Of a stretch of DNA of 64,000 bases, positions 25,610 to 33,562 are shown piece after piece (within the stretch, counting starts at the first letter, position 1; every line of letters starts with the position of its first letter). Both the position numbers and the translations under genes were made by a program. Origin of the DNA: DT-110 sp030148525 (GTDB lineage Bacteria > Bacteroidota > Bacteroidia > Chitinophagales > Saprospiraceae); NCBI GenBank assembly GCA_965227445.1, contig OZ245751.1:2666001-2730000 (forward strand), read 5' to 3'. The notes beneath the pieces are model-generated. The model saw only the letters and a list, made by a program, of their open reading frames with translations. It did no database searches and was not told the origin of the DNA.

Positions 25610-26410
25610 ATGCTACGCAATTTCTGCTTATCGGCTTTGATCTTTTTGTTGGCCGCCTGTTCTACGGTGCCAATCACCGGCCGCAAACAGCTTTCACTGG
25701 TGCCTTCCTCCCAAATGATGGCCCTGGCGAATGAGCAATACACAGCGACCATCCAACAAGCCAACCTCTCCGACGACCAATCTGAGGTGCGCAACCTACG
25801 TCAGGTAGGTGACCGCGTAATTCAGGCCGTCGAGCAATACCTGGCCGATAATGGCCAAAGCCAATTGACAGAAGGATACAACTGGGAGATCAATCTGATC
25901 GAGGACGACCTGGTCAACGCCTGGGCCATGCCCGGCGGAAAAATCGCCTTTTATACCGGGATCATGAAGCTCTTCAAATCCGATGATGAAATTGCCGTAG
26001 TCATGGCGCACGAGATTGCGCACGCTATTGCCAGTCACGGTGGTGAACGCATGTCCCAAATGCTCGTAGCTCAGCTGGGTGGTGTAGCCCTCGATGTGGC
26101 TCTGGCCGATAAACCACAGCAGACACGTACGCTGGCTCAAGCCGCCTACGGCCTGGGATCACAGATCGGTGTACTCTTACCATTTAGTCGTACTCACGAG
26201 TCAGAAGCCGATGAACTGGGTATCTACTTCATGACCATGGCTGGCTATAACCCACAGGCCGCCGTCGATTTCTGGCGCACCATGGCTGCTCAGGGTGGTG
26301 CTTCGCCCCCCGAATTCCTCTCAACCCACCCTTCTAATGAAACGCGTATCCGCAACCTGCAACGCCTGGTCCCCATCGCCCGCGAGAAGTACGGACAAGG
26401 CCGAAATTAG
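25610..26410 (+). CDS. M48 family metalloprotease, lipoprotein (LoiP/BepA-like)
   Basis: 266-aa periplasmic zinc protease. Start MLRNFCLSALIFLLAAC at 25610 gives a signal peptide with lipobox LLAAC. The zinc site is HEIAH in VVMAHEIAHAIASHGGERM, with the third ligand Glu in HESEADELGIYFM. The early VPITGRKQLSLVP segment is typical of Bacteroidota/proteobacterial M48 lipoproteins that remove misfolded outer-membrane proteins. It lies alone; the likely promoter is TATATTTG at 25505, which gives a ~95-nt leader. Confidence 0.94.
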   Translation: MLRNFCLSALIFLLAACSTVPITGRKQLSLVPSSQMMALANEQYTATIQQANLSDDQSEVRNLRQVGDRVIQAVEQYLADNGQSQLTEGYNWEINLIEDDLVNAWAMPGGKIAFYTGIMKLFKSDDEIAVVMAHEIAHAIASHGGERMSQMLVAQLGGVALDVALADKPQQTRTLAQAAYGLGSQIGVLLPFSRTHESEADELGIYFMTMAGYNPQAAVDFWRTMAAQGGASPPEFLSTHPSNETRIRNLQRLVPIAREKYGQGRN

Positions 26411-26577
26411 GAGAATGGGGGAATTGGAGAGTTGGAGAAAGGGTGATTAAAAATCAGGTGAAAGGATCATGGATTTCAATCAATGGTCCTTTTTTTATTT
26501 CCTTATACTTACTACCCAGTACCTGATACCAATACCATTGAGCATTCATCATTTAGCATTCAGCATTGAACATTGAC
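26409..26577. repeat. GGAGA/TTGGAGA-rich and CATT(C/T)AGCATT-type tandem repeats
   Basis: The gap between the M48 and TPR genes. 26411-26443 is a degenerate purine repeat (GGAATTGGAGAGTTGGAGA); 26535-26575 contains four 8-9-bp units of the form ATTTAGCATTCAGCATTGA. It is a member of the variable-unit array family, with no gene. Confidence 0.65.
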
Positions 26578-26581
26578 TTGC

Positions 26582-27991
26582 ATGACCATCGACGACATTC
26601 AAGATGCCATTAAGGAAGCCCGGGCCGACAACCTGTTCCCGGGACGCAAACTACTACTCAAAAAGTCGTGGTTAACGGAAACGGAGCCACCTCTGCTCGC
26701 GAAATTAGCCGAACTCGCCCGTGCGGTAGGCGAAATAGATACACAAGTCAAAGTACTGGAACGCCTGGTCGAGGTCACGCCCGAGCAACCCGAAAACCAC
26801 TTCACCCTGGGCTTAGCCTTGCGGCAAAAAGGCAATAATAAGCAGGGGCGCAAACACCTCAAATTAGCCTATGAGGGTAATCCACAACATCCCGACATCG
26901 CTTATGTCTGGGCTCAGGCACTCGAGGAAGACCAACGGTACGAAGCAGCCCTGAAAGTTGCCCAGCGGGCCAATGATCACTTCCCTGATCAACCCGATTG
27001 GCTCGCATTGACCGGTGACCTGCTAACCCACCTGGGAAAACTTCGGGAAGCGATTCAATGTTACAACCGGGCATTGCGATTACAACCCGGCGATCCCGCG
27101 ATCAGCTTTAATGCCTCCCAGGCCGTCTTTCAGCTGGGTCAATGGGGCGATGCCTGGACCCTCTACGATTACCGGTTGATTTTGCGAGACCCGGCAACGC
27201 GTCCCGAGACCACCGCTAAACTGTGGGCGGTGGATGAGCCAATAAAAGGTAAGTCCATTCTGGTTTGGCAGGAACAAGGCTTCGGGGATGCCATCATGAT
27301 GCTGCGCTTCCTGCCGGTCCTGATAGAAGAAGGCGCCGACGTGCACGTACTGCTCAATGGCCAGCTAACCGATCTGGTGGCCAGTCAGTATCCCAATATT
27401 TCGGTCCATAACCAACGGGGAAAACCACCCAGGACCGACCTGCAGATTCCCATCATGAGCATCCCCCGTCGACTGGGCCTCGAAGAGCCCGGGCAACTGA
27501 CAGGAGAAGCCTATTTATCAGTAGAACCGTCTGAGCTTTTGCCGAAAGGCAACACCCAAAAAGTGGGCCTGGTTTGGGCCGGCAACCCCAACCATCCCGA
27601 TGATCATCGCCGGTCCCTCTCCCCCGCCCTGTTGGAACCATTACTCGACTTGCCTGGCTACTCCTGGTACAGCTTTCAGATCGGCCGCCACACCTGGGCA
27701 GAAGAGCACCCAATAATCAAGGACTTACGCCCGAAACTCAAAACCTTCCAACAAACAGCCGAATACCTGAGCCAAATGGACCTGGTCATCAGTGTGGATA
27801 CGGCAGTAGCCCACCTGGCCGGGGCTCTGGGCATCCCCGTTCACTTGCTGCTCGATTATGCCCCCGACTGGCGCTGGCCACGTACGGGATCCACCACGAC
27901 CTGGTACGAAAAGCACCGCATCTGGCGACAAGAGTCACCCGGTGACTGGGAGAAAGTGATTCGAAGGTTGACGGCTCATGGTTTACGGTAA
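26582..27991 (+). CDS. TPR-repeat protein with C-terminal GT9-like glycosyltransferase domain
   Basis: 469 aa, soluble. Residues ~1-200 are tandem TPR units (NHFTLGLALRQKGNNKQGRKHL; AIQCYNRALRLQPGDPA). Residues ~215-465 resemble the heptosyltransferase/GT9 fold seen in TPR-glycosyltransferase fusions: ILVWQEQGFGDAIMMLRFLP, a central KVGLVWAGNPNHPDDHRRS and the sugar-nucleotide site LVISVDTAVAHLAGALG. Acceptor and donor are unknown. ATG at 26582; a TTG three codons earlier is less likely. It is flanked by repeats on both sides and has no glycan cluster around it. Confidence 0.87.
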   Translation: MTIDDIQDAIKEARADNLFPGRKLLLKKSWLTETEPPLLAKLAELARAVGEIDTQVKVLERLVEVTPEQPENHFTLGLALRQKGNNKQGRKHLKLAYEGNPQHPDIAYVWAQALEEDQRYEAALKVAQRANDHFPDQPDWLALTGDLLTHLGKLREAIQCYNRALRLQPGDPAISFNASQAVFQLGQWGDAWTLYDYRLILRDPATRPETTAKLWAVDEPIKGKSILVWQEQGFGDAIMMLRFLPVLIEEGADVHVLLNGQLTDLVASQYPNISVHNQRGKPPRTDLQIPIMSIPRRLGLEEPGQLTGEAYLSVEPSELLPKGNTQKVGLVWAGNPNHPDDHRRSLSPALLEPLLDLPGYSWYSFQIGRHTWAEEHPIIKDLRPKLKTFQQTAEYLSQMDLVISVDTAVAHLAGALGIPVHLLLDYAPDWRWPRTGSTTTWYEKHRIWRQESPGDWEKVIRRLTAHGLR

Positions 27992-27994
27992 ACG

Positions 27995-28110
27995 GAATTG
28001 GGGAGACGGAGATTTGGAGAATTGGGGATTTGGGCCAAGGTTGATGGTTTTCCTAATACCTACTACTCTATACCCTATACCCAGACTTAGAGACTTAGAG
28101 ACTTAGAGAT
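27995..28110. repeat. short tandem repeats (ACTTAGAGA 9-mer and GGAGA-type)
   Basis: 28085-28109 holds three copies of ACTTAGAGA; 28000-28030 is a degenerate GGAGATTTGGAGAATTGG array. It occupies the space between convergent genes, and 28111-28167 is plain AT-rich sequence. Confidence 0.65.
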
Positions 28111-28167
28111 GTCTAATAAATTGACTATCAAAGCCTTAATTAAAACCTAAAAATTATTAATTAAAAA

Positions 28168-28539
28168 TTATTTCCTCACCGCCTTCGCCACCAAATCCTC
28201 CATACGTACATAATCCAGCACCTTCTCGTGGGTAGCTTCCAGCACCACTAAGGGTGCAACGCCGGCCTCGTGGGCTTCCCGCCAACGCAGGGCGCACAGG
28301 CACCAATGGTCGCCGGGTTTCAGCCCCGGAAAATGATATTCCGGACGGGGTGTCGATAAATCGTTGCCCTGTGCCTTAGTAAACGCCAGGAATTCCTCCG
28401 TCATCACTGCGCAGACCACGTGACGCCCCTGATCAGCGGGCCCGGTATGGCAACAACCATCGCGATAAAAGCCCGTCATCGGCTCTGTGCTGCAAGTAAT
28501 TAAGTCTTCTCCGAATACATTTTTTGCCGAAAGGCTCAT
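28168..28539 (-). CDS. DUF2237 family protein
   Basis: 123 aa, the family's usual length. Characteristic segments are NVFGEDLITCST, TGFYRDGCC, HVVCAVMTEEFLAFTKAQGNDLSTPRPE and GLKPGDHWCLCALRW. Five or more conserved cysteines suggest metal or redox chemistry, but the function is unknown. ATG at 28539 matches the family start (MSLSAKNVFG); an open upstream extension to 28599 has no support. It is divergent from folE. Confidence 0.92.
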   Translation of the reverse strand: MSLSAKNVFGEDLITCSTEPMTGFYRDGCCHTGPADQGRHVVCAVMTEEFLAFTKAQGNDLSTPRPEYHFPGLKPGDHWCLCALRWREAHEAGVAPLVVLEATHEKVLDYVRMEDLVAKAVRK

Positions 28540-28710
28540 ACATTTAACGTTTTCATAAAGAAACCAGAGTGGGCAGATATTGTTATTAATTCGGATCAAT
28601 AAAGCCTGTTTAACGTATTTACCGCCAGAGATTCTGATTTTTCCTCGGTAAAAAGTGGCTTTTTACCCTTTTACACGTCTAAAAAACGAATAGCAACTAA
28701 AAAACAACAC

Positions 28711-29394
28711 ATGGTACAATCAAAAGAAGGATTCCCGAAACAACTGGACGAGCAGTACGAAGACCGGGGTGACCAGCACGTGGGCACCGGCCTGAATACA
28801 CCGCTCCGGAAGGGTGCCTTCGACTTGAGCGACGCTGAAAAAATGGCCATTATCGAGGAGCATTTTGCCGACATTATGCATACCCTGGGGCTGGATTTGA
28901 GCGATGATAGTCTGAAGGGAACCCCTCGCCGCGTTGCCAAGATGTTCGTGCAAGAGATATTCGGCGGGCTGCATCCCGATCGGGAACCACGCATTTCCGT
29001 TTTCGACAACAAATACGACTACCGGCGCATGCTGGTAGAAAGAGATATTCGGGTCACCTCGACCTGCGAACACCACTTCCTGCCCATCGTTGGCAAGGCG
29101 CACGTAGGCTATATTTCAAGTGGCAAGGTGATCGGCCTTTCCAAGATCAACCGGATCGTGGATTACTACGCCCGCCGTCCGCAGGTGCAGGAGCGGATGA
29201 CCCGCCAGATCCTGGAAGCAATGAAGAAGGCCCTCGACACCGACGACGTCATCGTCGTCGTCGACGCGAAGCACATGTGCGTGCACGCACGCGGAATCGA
29301 AGATACCGAGAGCACGACGCTTACCCTGGAGTACAGCGGTGCCTTTAAACAGGATGAAGTTCGCAAAGAATTTATGGATTTGCTGAGATCATAG
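28711..29394 (+). CDS. folE: GTP cyclohydrolase I
   Basis: 227-aa cytosolic zinc enzyme converting GTP to 7,8-dihydroneopterin triphosphate for folate, and for queuosine through the QueD-like protein at 2922. The zinc Cys/His are in TSTCEHHFLP, then GLSKINRIVDYYARRPQVQ and the second zinc Cys in KHMCVHARGIED. The N-terminal ~45 residues are poorly conserved. ATG at 28711; the transcript ends at a clear intrinsic terminator 22 bp after the stop. Confidence 0.97.
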   Translation: MVQSKEGFPKQLDEQYEDRGDQHVGTGLNTPLRKGAFDLSDAEKMAIIEEHFADIMHTLGLDLSDDSLKGTPRRVAKMFVQEIFGGLHPDREPRISVFDNKYDYRRMLVERDIRVTSTCEHHFLPIVGKAHVGYISSGKVIGLSKINRIVDYYARRPQVQERMTRQILEAMKKALDTDDVIVVVDAKHMCVHARGIEDTESTTLTLEYSGAFKQDEVRKEFMDLLRS

Positions 29395-29415
29395 CTTACA
29401 GTGTGTTCTGAGCAT

Positions 29416-29457
29416 AAAACCCGGTTATTACCAAGCTTGGCGGTAACCGGGTTTTTT
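29416..29457 (+). terminator. intrinsic terminator of folE
   Basis: AAAACCCGGTTA pairs with TAACCGGGTTTT, with a CCAAGCTTGG inner palindrome and a closing T6 run. Confidence 0.92.
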
Positions 29458-29523
29458 ATTTAACCGGGGTTATGTTAAATTGAGCTAGCACTTAGAAGCT
29501 GCTTGAATTTAAAAACCTGAATT

Positions 29524-30144
29524 ATGCGTCCTAACCATTGGGTGATGGCCTTGCTGTTGTCAGGAGTCATCCTCAGCGTACTGGGTTTGGCTAATTCCTC
29601 CACCAATGAGCCCTTCCTGCCCGGGGAGTCCCCTTCTCCTTCTCCTACCCAAACCGAAGGTGAAGAAGCCTACGAAAAGGTAATGGCCGTCCTCTCGCAT
29701 AAACGCTGTGTCAACTGCCACCCCTCCGGTGACCGGCCTCGTCAGGGCGAAGACAGCCATATTCACAACTTTAACGTGCAACGCGGCCCCGACAACCACG
29801 GCATGGCAGCTGTAAAGTGTCAAACCTGCCACCAGGAAGAAAACAACAACCTATCCGGCGTCCCCGGGGCTCCCGAATGGCACCTGGCTCCGCTAAAGAT
29901 GAAATGGGAAGGACTGACCAAGGCCGAAATCGCCCGCTCCATCCTGAACCCGGAAAATAACGGAGGCCGCTCCCTGGAGGAACCTGTTCACCACCTCACG
30001 GAACACCCTCTGGTCCTGTGGGCCTGGGAGCCCGGCCTCGATGCCGCAGGTAATCCCCGGGAAAAGCCCCCGGTTCCCGTCGATGAATATATCGAAGCTG
30101 TCAAAATCTGGGCTGCCGCCGGCACCCCCATTCCTGAAAATTAG
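29524..30144 (+). CDS. periplasmic dihaem cytochrome c, partner of the molybdenum oxidoreductase
   Basis: 206 aa. A signal peptide (residues 1-~24) is followed by a Pro/Ser linker. There are two haem c motifs, CVNCH (62-66) and CQTCH (99-103), with many His available as axial ligands. It starts the three-gene operon, 15 bp before the iron-sulphur subunit, so it is the natural electron acceptor for the IorAB enzyme in the periplasm. The resemblance is to the small cytochromes found beside isoquinoline oxidoreductase-like genes in Bacteroidota (from memory). Confidence 0.87.
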   Translation: MRPNHWVMALLLSGVILSVLGLANSSTNEPFLPGESPSPSPTQTEGEEAYEKVMAVLSHKRCVNCHPSGDRPRQGEDSHIHNFNVQRGPDNHGMAAVKCQTCHQEENNNLSGVPGAPEWHLAPLKMKWEGLTKAEIARSILNPENNGGRSLEEPVHHLTEHPLVLWAWEPGLDAAGNPREKPPVPVDEYIEAVKIWAAAGTPIPEN

Positions 30145-30159
30145 CCAAACCTAACACTT

Positions 30160-30636
30160 ATGGCCATTTCCTTTTCCATTAACGGGCGTCCGGTACAGGT
30201 AGATGTCGACGAGAACACGCCCCTGCTCTGGGTGATCCGCGATATGCTCGATCTGAAGGGTACCAAGTTTGGTTGCGGCAAGGCTGCCTGTGGGGCCTGC
30301 ACCATCCACGTGGACGGCGAAGCGGTCCGTTCCTGCTCCTTCGCAGTTAAGCACGCCGAGGGCAAACGGATCACCACCATCGAAGGCCTGGCCAGCGGCG
30401 ATCAGATCCATCCGGTCCAGCAGGCCTGGATCGACGAAGTGGTGCCCCAATGTGGGTACTGCCAACCGGGCTTCATGATGGCTACTGCAGCCATGCTCGA
30501 CAAGATCCCGAATCCGACCGACGATGATATCGACGCCAACATCGTAAACATCTGTCGTTGTGGTACGCACTACCGCATGCGCAAGGCCATTCACCGCGCT
30601 GCCCAACTGTCTAATACCCAAAACACGCCCTCATGA
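30160..30636 (+). CDS. iorA: [2Fe-2S] subunit of an isoquinoline 1-oxidoreductase/aldehyde oxidase family enzyme
   Basis: 158-aa small subunit of the xanthine oxidase family. The plant-type cluster is at Cys39, 44, 47 and 59 (FGCGKAACGACTIHVDG); the second cluster, next to the molybdopterin, is at Cys98, 101, 132 and 134 (QCGYCQPGFM and CRCGTHYR). It has no signal peptide, so it is probably carried out of the cell by the Tat signal of the large subunit. Its TGA overlaps the next ATG by 4 bp (ATGA). No FAD subunit is present, as in IorAB-type enzymes. Confidence 0.92.
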   Translation: MAISFSINGRPVQVDVDENTPLLWVIRDMLDLKGTKFGCGKAACGACTIHVDGEAVRSCSFAVKHAEGKRITTIEGLASGDQIHPVQQAWIDEVVPQCGYCQPGFMMATAAMLDKIPNPTDDDIDANIVNICRCGTHYRMRKAIHRAAQLSNTQNTPS

Positions 30637-32813
30637 GTGATGCAACTTCCAAGTCCAAGAAAAAGAAAGGCTGGTCACGCCGGAAATTCCTGGTGCGTTC
30701 AGCCGCCGGAGTCGGCATCATTATCGGTACCGGCTACCTCACCCGTCCCCTGTGGCGCCGCTATATGGCCGGTATGGCCAACACCCTCGAAGCCCCTTAT
30801 TCAGGAAATACCAAAGATCCTTCCCTCTGGTTTGAGATCACGACCGATAACGAGGTGATCCTGTATTCCACCAAGGTGGAAATGGGTCAGGGTACCTTCA
30901 CGGGGCTGGCCCAAATGGCCGCCGAAGAACTCGAGATCGATGTGGAGCGTATCCGCGTCATCCACGCACCCACCGAATCGGGAAATAAGGATCCCTTCGC
31001 CACCGGCGGCAGTACCTCTATTTCCTCCCTCTGGCAACCCCTGCGGGAACTGGCCGCCACCACCCGTCAGATGCTGATCGAGCACGCTGCTCCCATCATG
31101 GGTGTGGAGGTATCCGGCCTTTCGGCAAAAAACGGACAGATCCAAGGCGGTGGTAAATCCATGACCTATGGTGATATCGCCGGTCAGGTCACCGAATGGG
31201 AGGTCCCTAAAACACCCGAGTTGAAAGACCCCGCTACGTATGCCTTTATCGGCAAGCCCGTGGCCCGGGTCGATCTGCGCGATAAAGTGGTCGGTGAACC
31301 TATTTTCGGCATGGATGCCACTATGCCCGACATGCTCTACGGCTCGGTGGTGCGCCCCCATCGTATCGGTGCAACATTCAAAAGTGCCGACGTGAGCAAA
31401 GCGGAGAATATGCCCGGAGTCATTCAGATCGTACAGGAGGATGACTTCGTCGGGGTTGTTGCTAATTCCTACCTGGAAGCTGAGCTCGCCAAGCAGGCCA
31501 TTGAGGTGGAATGGGACAGTGAACGCAACTGGGAGATCGAAGATATTGAAGCCATGATCAAGGTCGGGGAAGGCAATCCCGTCACCATTCAGAAGAATGG
31601 CGGCCCCAAGCGAATCCTCGACAACGAGGAGGGTGTAATCACGTCGGAGTATACCAGTCCGGCCGGTGCTCACGCCCAACTGGAACCGAATGGGGCACTA
31701 GCCTACGTCGAGGATGATAAAGCCACCATCATGATGTCTACCCAGGTGATTGATCTTACGCAAGGTGAAGTCGCCAAACGCCTGGGCATGAAAAAAGAAC
31801 AGGTTAATCTCGTTCCGACGTTTCTGGGTGGTGGCTTTGGCCGACGCTTGCACACACCTCATGCAGTCCAGGCAGCCGTCATGTCAAAGGCCGTCGGCAA
31901 ACCAGTAAAAATAACCTTCAACCGCAAGGAGGAATTCCAGAACGACACCTTCCGTCCGCCTACCCACCACATCATGCGCGGAAAACTCGGCGAAGACGGT
32001 CTGATCAAAGCCATCGAGCACAATGTGTCCAGCGGCGATGTGATGTTCGGATCGCCTATGTTTCCCGATATTGCCCAACCCATACTGGGGGCCGACGTCG
32101 GTGCCTGGCGGGGCGGCATGATCCAGTACCGGGCCATCCCCAACTACCGGGCCATTTCCTGGCGGGTTAAACTGCCCTTTGCCACCAGCTGGTGGCGTAG
32201 CCTGGGCCTGCTGGCCAACACCTTTGCCATCGAATCCTTCATGGATGAACTGGCTGAGCAGGCCAATATGGATCCCGTGGCATTTCGCTTAAAGCAAATC
32301 CAGGACGACGAAGCGGGCAACCGCCTGAAAGCAGTGATCGAAACCTGCGCCGAACGCGCCGGATACCGGAATGAAGCCAACAACGGCCGCGCCATGGGCT
32401 TTGCCGCCTCTACCGACGCCAATACACCCTGCGCCCACGTAGCGGAAGTATCCATCGAAAACGGGGATATCAGAGTCCATAAAGTCACCTGCGTGATCGA
32501 TCCCGGTCTGACCGTCAATCCCGACCAGGTGCGCGCCCAGTGCGAGGGTAGCATCATCATGGGCATGAGTGCCGCCATGTACGAGGCCATGACCGTGCGC
32601 GACAGTCAGCTACAACCCACCATCTACGGCCCCTACCGCATGGCGCTCATGCGCGACACCCCGAAAGAAATCGACGTGGTCATCCTGGAAAATGCGGATG
32701 CCCCCGGTGCGGTAGGCGAGCCCCCGCTCGGCCCGATTGGTGCGGCCATCGCCAATGCCACCTACCGATTGACGGGTGAACGGTTGCGGAGTATGCCGCT
32801 GGTGTTGGCATGA
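30633..32813 (+). CDS. iorB: molybdopterin-binding large subunit, isoquinoline 1-oxidoreductase/aldehyde oxidase family
   Basis: 726 aa. A Tat signal (SRRKFLVRSAAGVGIIIG, residues 15-32) is followed by the two molybdenum-cofactor domains typical of IorB: VEMGQGTFTGLAQMAAEEL, THPF-type substrate-channel segments, and the C-terminal AVGEPPLGPIGAAIANA, which carries the catalytic Glu. The family hydroxylates N-heterocycles or oxidises aldehydes; the substrate here is unknown. Translationally coupled to the small subunit. Electrons should flow Mo to 2Fe-2S to the cytochrome c encoded upstream. High GC relative to the flanks. Confidence 0.93.
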   Translation: MSDATSKSKKKKGWSRRKFLVRSAAGVGIIIGTGYLTRPLWRRYMAGMANTLEAPYSGNTKDPSLWFEITTDNEVILYSTKVEMGQGTFTGLAQMAAEELEIDVERIRVIHAPTESGNKDPFATGGSTSISSLWQPLRELAATTRQMLIEHAAPIMGVEVSGLSAKNGQIQGGGKSMTYGDIAGQVTEWEVPKTPELKDPATYAFIGKPVARVDLRDKVVGEPIFGMDATMPDMLYGSVVRPHRIGATFKSADVSKAENMPGVIQIVQEDDFVGVVANSYLEAELAKQAIEVEWDSERNWEIEDIEAMIKVGEGNPVTIQKNGGPKRILDNEEGVITSEYTSPAGAHAQLEPNGALAYVEDDKATIMMSTQVIDLTQGEVAKRLGMKKEQVNLVPTFLGGGFGRRLHTPHAVQAAVMSKAVGKPVKITFNRKEEFQNDTFRPPTHHIMRGKLGEDGLIKAIEHNVSSGDVMFGSPMFPDIAQPILGADVGAWRGGMIQYRAIPNYRAISWRVKLPFATSWWRSLGLLANTFAIESFMDELAEQANMDPVAFRLKQIQDDEAGNRLKAVIETCAERAGYRNEANNGRAMGFAASTDANTPCAHVAEVSIENGDIRVHKVTCVIDPGLTVNPDQVRAQCEGSIIMGMSAAMYEAMTVRDSQLQPTIYGPYRMALMRDTPKEIDVVILENADAPGAVGEPPLGPIGAAIANATYRLTGERLRSMPLVLA

Positions 32814-33476
32814 AAGGGGGGTATGGGTATGTTTTAGTGCTTTGGCAGGGTGCATTGAAAATCAATTTTTTAGCAGTGACTGAGGTTTAGGTTTAGGTTT
32901 AGGTTAAGAAGCTGTAGAAGGTACCTGCCTGCCTTTGCCCTTACGGGCCTATGCCTTTGGCTCTGAAGTCCGAACGGACGGAAGGGCCAGGATTAGTTAA
33001 GGTCCAAACACGATCCTTTTTCGAATAGCCAAACTCTTTTAGGAGCGTACCTACGGCACGCATCCTTTTGGGGCGCACAATTACTCCAGTCCGTGGAGCT
33101 TGTAGGTTGACCGGGAACGCAAAATATATATTGATACCCCATGCATCAAGTTCCTCGATCATATACGTTTATACCAAAAACGAAGTGGTTTGGGCTTTGC
33201 CAAACCTTTTCGGAAGCGGTATATTTTTACCAGTGCCGTTAGGCACGACCTTAACGTAAGCGCCGGCGTAAGCCGGTGCGGAATGAGCAGAACGATGCCT
33301 AAAAGTGCCGCTAGGTACGTTCTAAATATCGTTCTCTTTCCAGGATTTTCGCCCTCGGAGAAGTGCCTCCGTTCAGACCGTGAACCGTACCTGCCTGCCG
33401 AAGCCCATACGGCGTAGGCATGGAGCATGGAGCGTGGAGCGTGGCCCTTGAACCTTGAACCATGAACCGTGGACCA
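32814..33476. repeat. 650-bp non-coding repeat graveyard
   Basis: Successive elements: a telomere-like TTTAGG array (32883-32906); CCTGCCTGCC...GGCC hairpins; three copies of GTGCCGYTAGGYACG-type sequence (~33050 inverted, 33235, 33302); a mosaic GGTTTGG/CCAAACC and TTTTCGGAAGCGGTATA element (33178-33228) shared with 25385-25505; and TGGAGCG/TGAACC(T/G) heptamers (33418-33474). The 73-codon open frame at 33162-32941 runs through these repeats and is probably not a gene. Confidence 0.65.
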
Positions 33477-33562
33477 CCAAACCCCGCCCTATCTCGAAAA
33501 AAATCGGCGATCCGATCTCGAATCCCTATATTCCGGTACTTTTTTGAACAACCTAATCACAC

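Noticed and set aside
32883..32906. TTTAGG telomere-like repeat
   Set aside because: Only three or four units, inside a cluster of other short tandem repeats; no reason to see a replicon end.
32941..33162. 73-codon minus-strand open frame with protein-like composition
   Set aside because: It runs straight through repeat elements (GTGCCGTAGGTACG and GGCC hairpins) and has no recognisable domain or good start context. More likely a repeat-borne frame.
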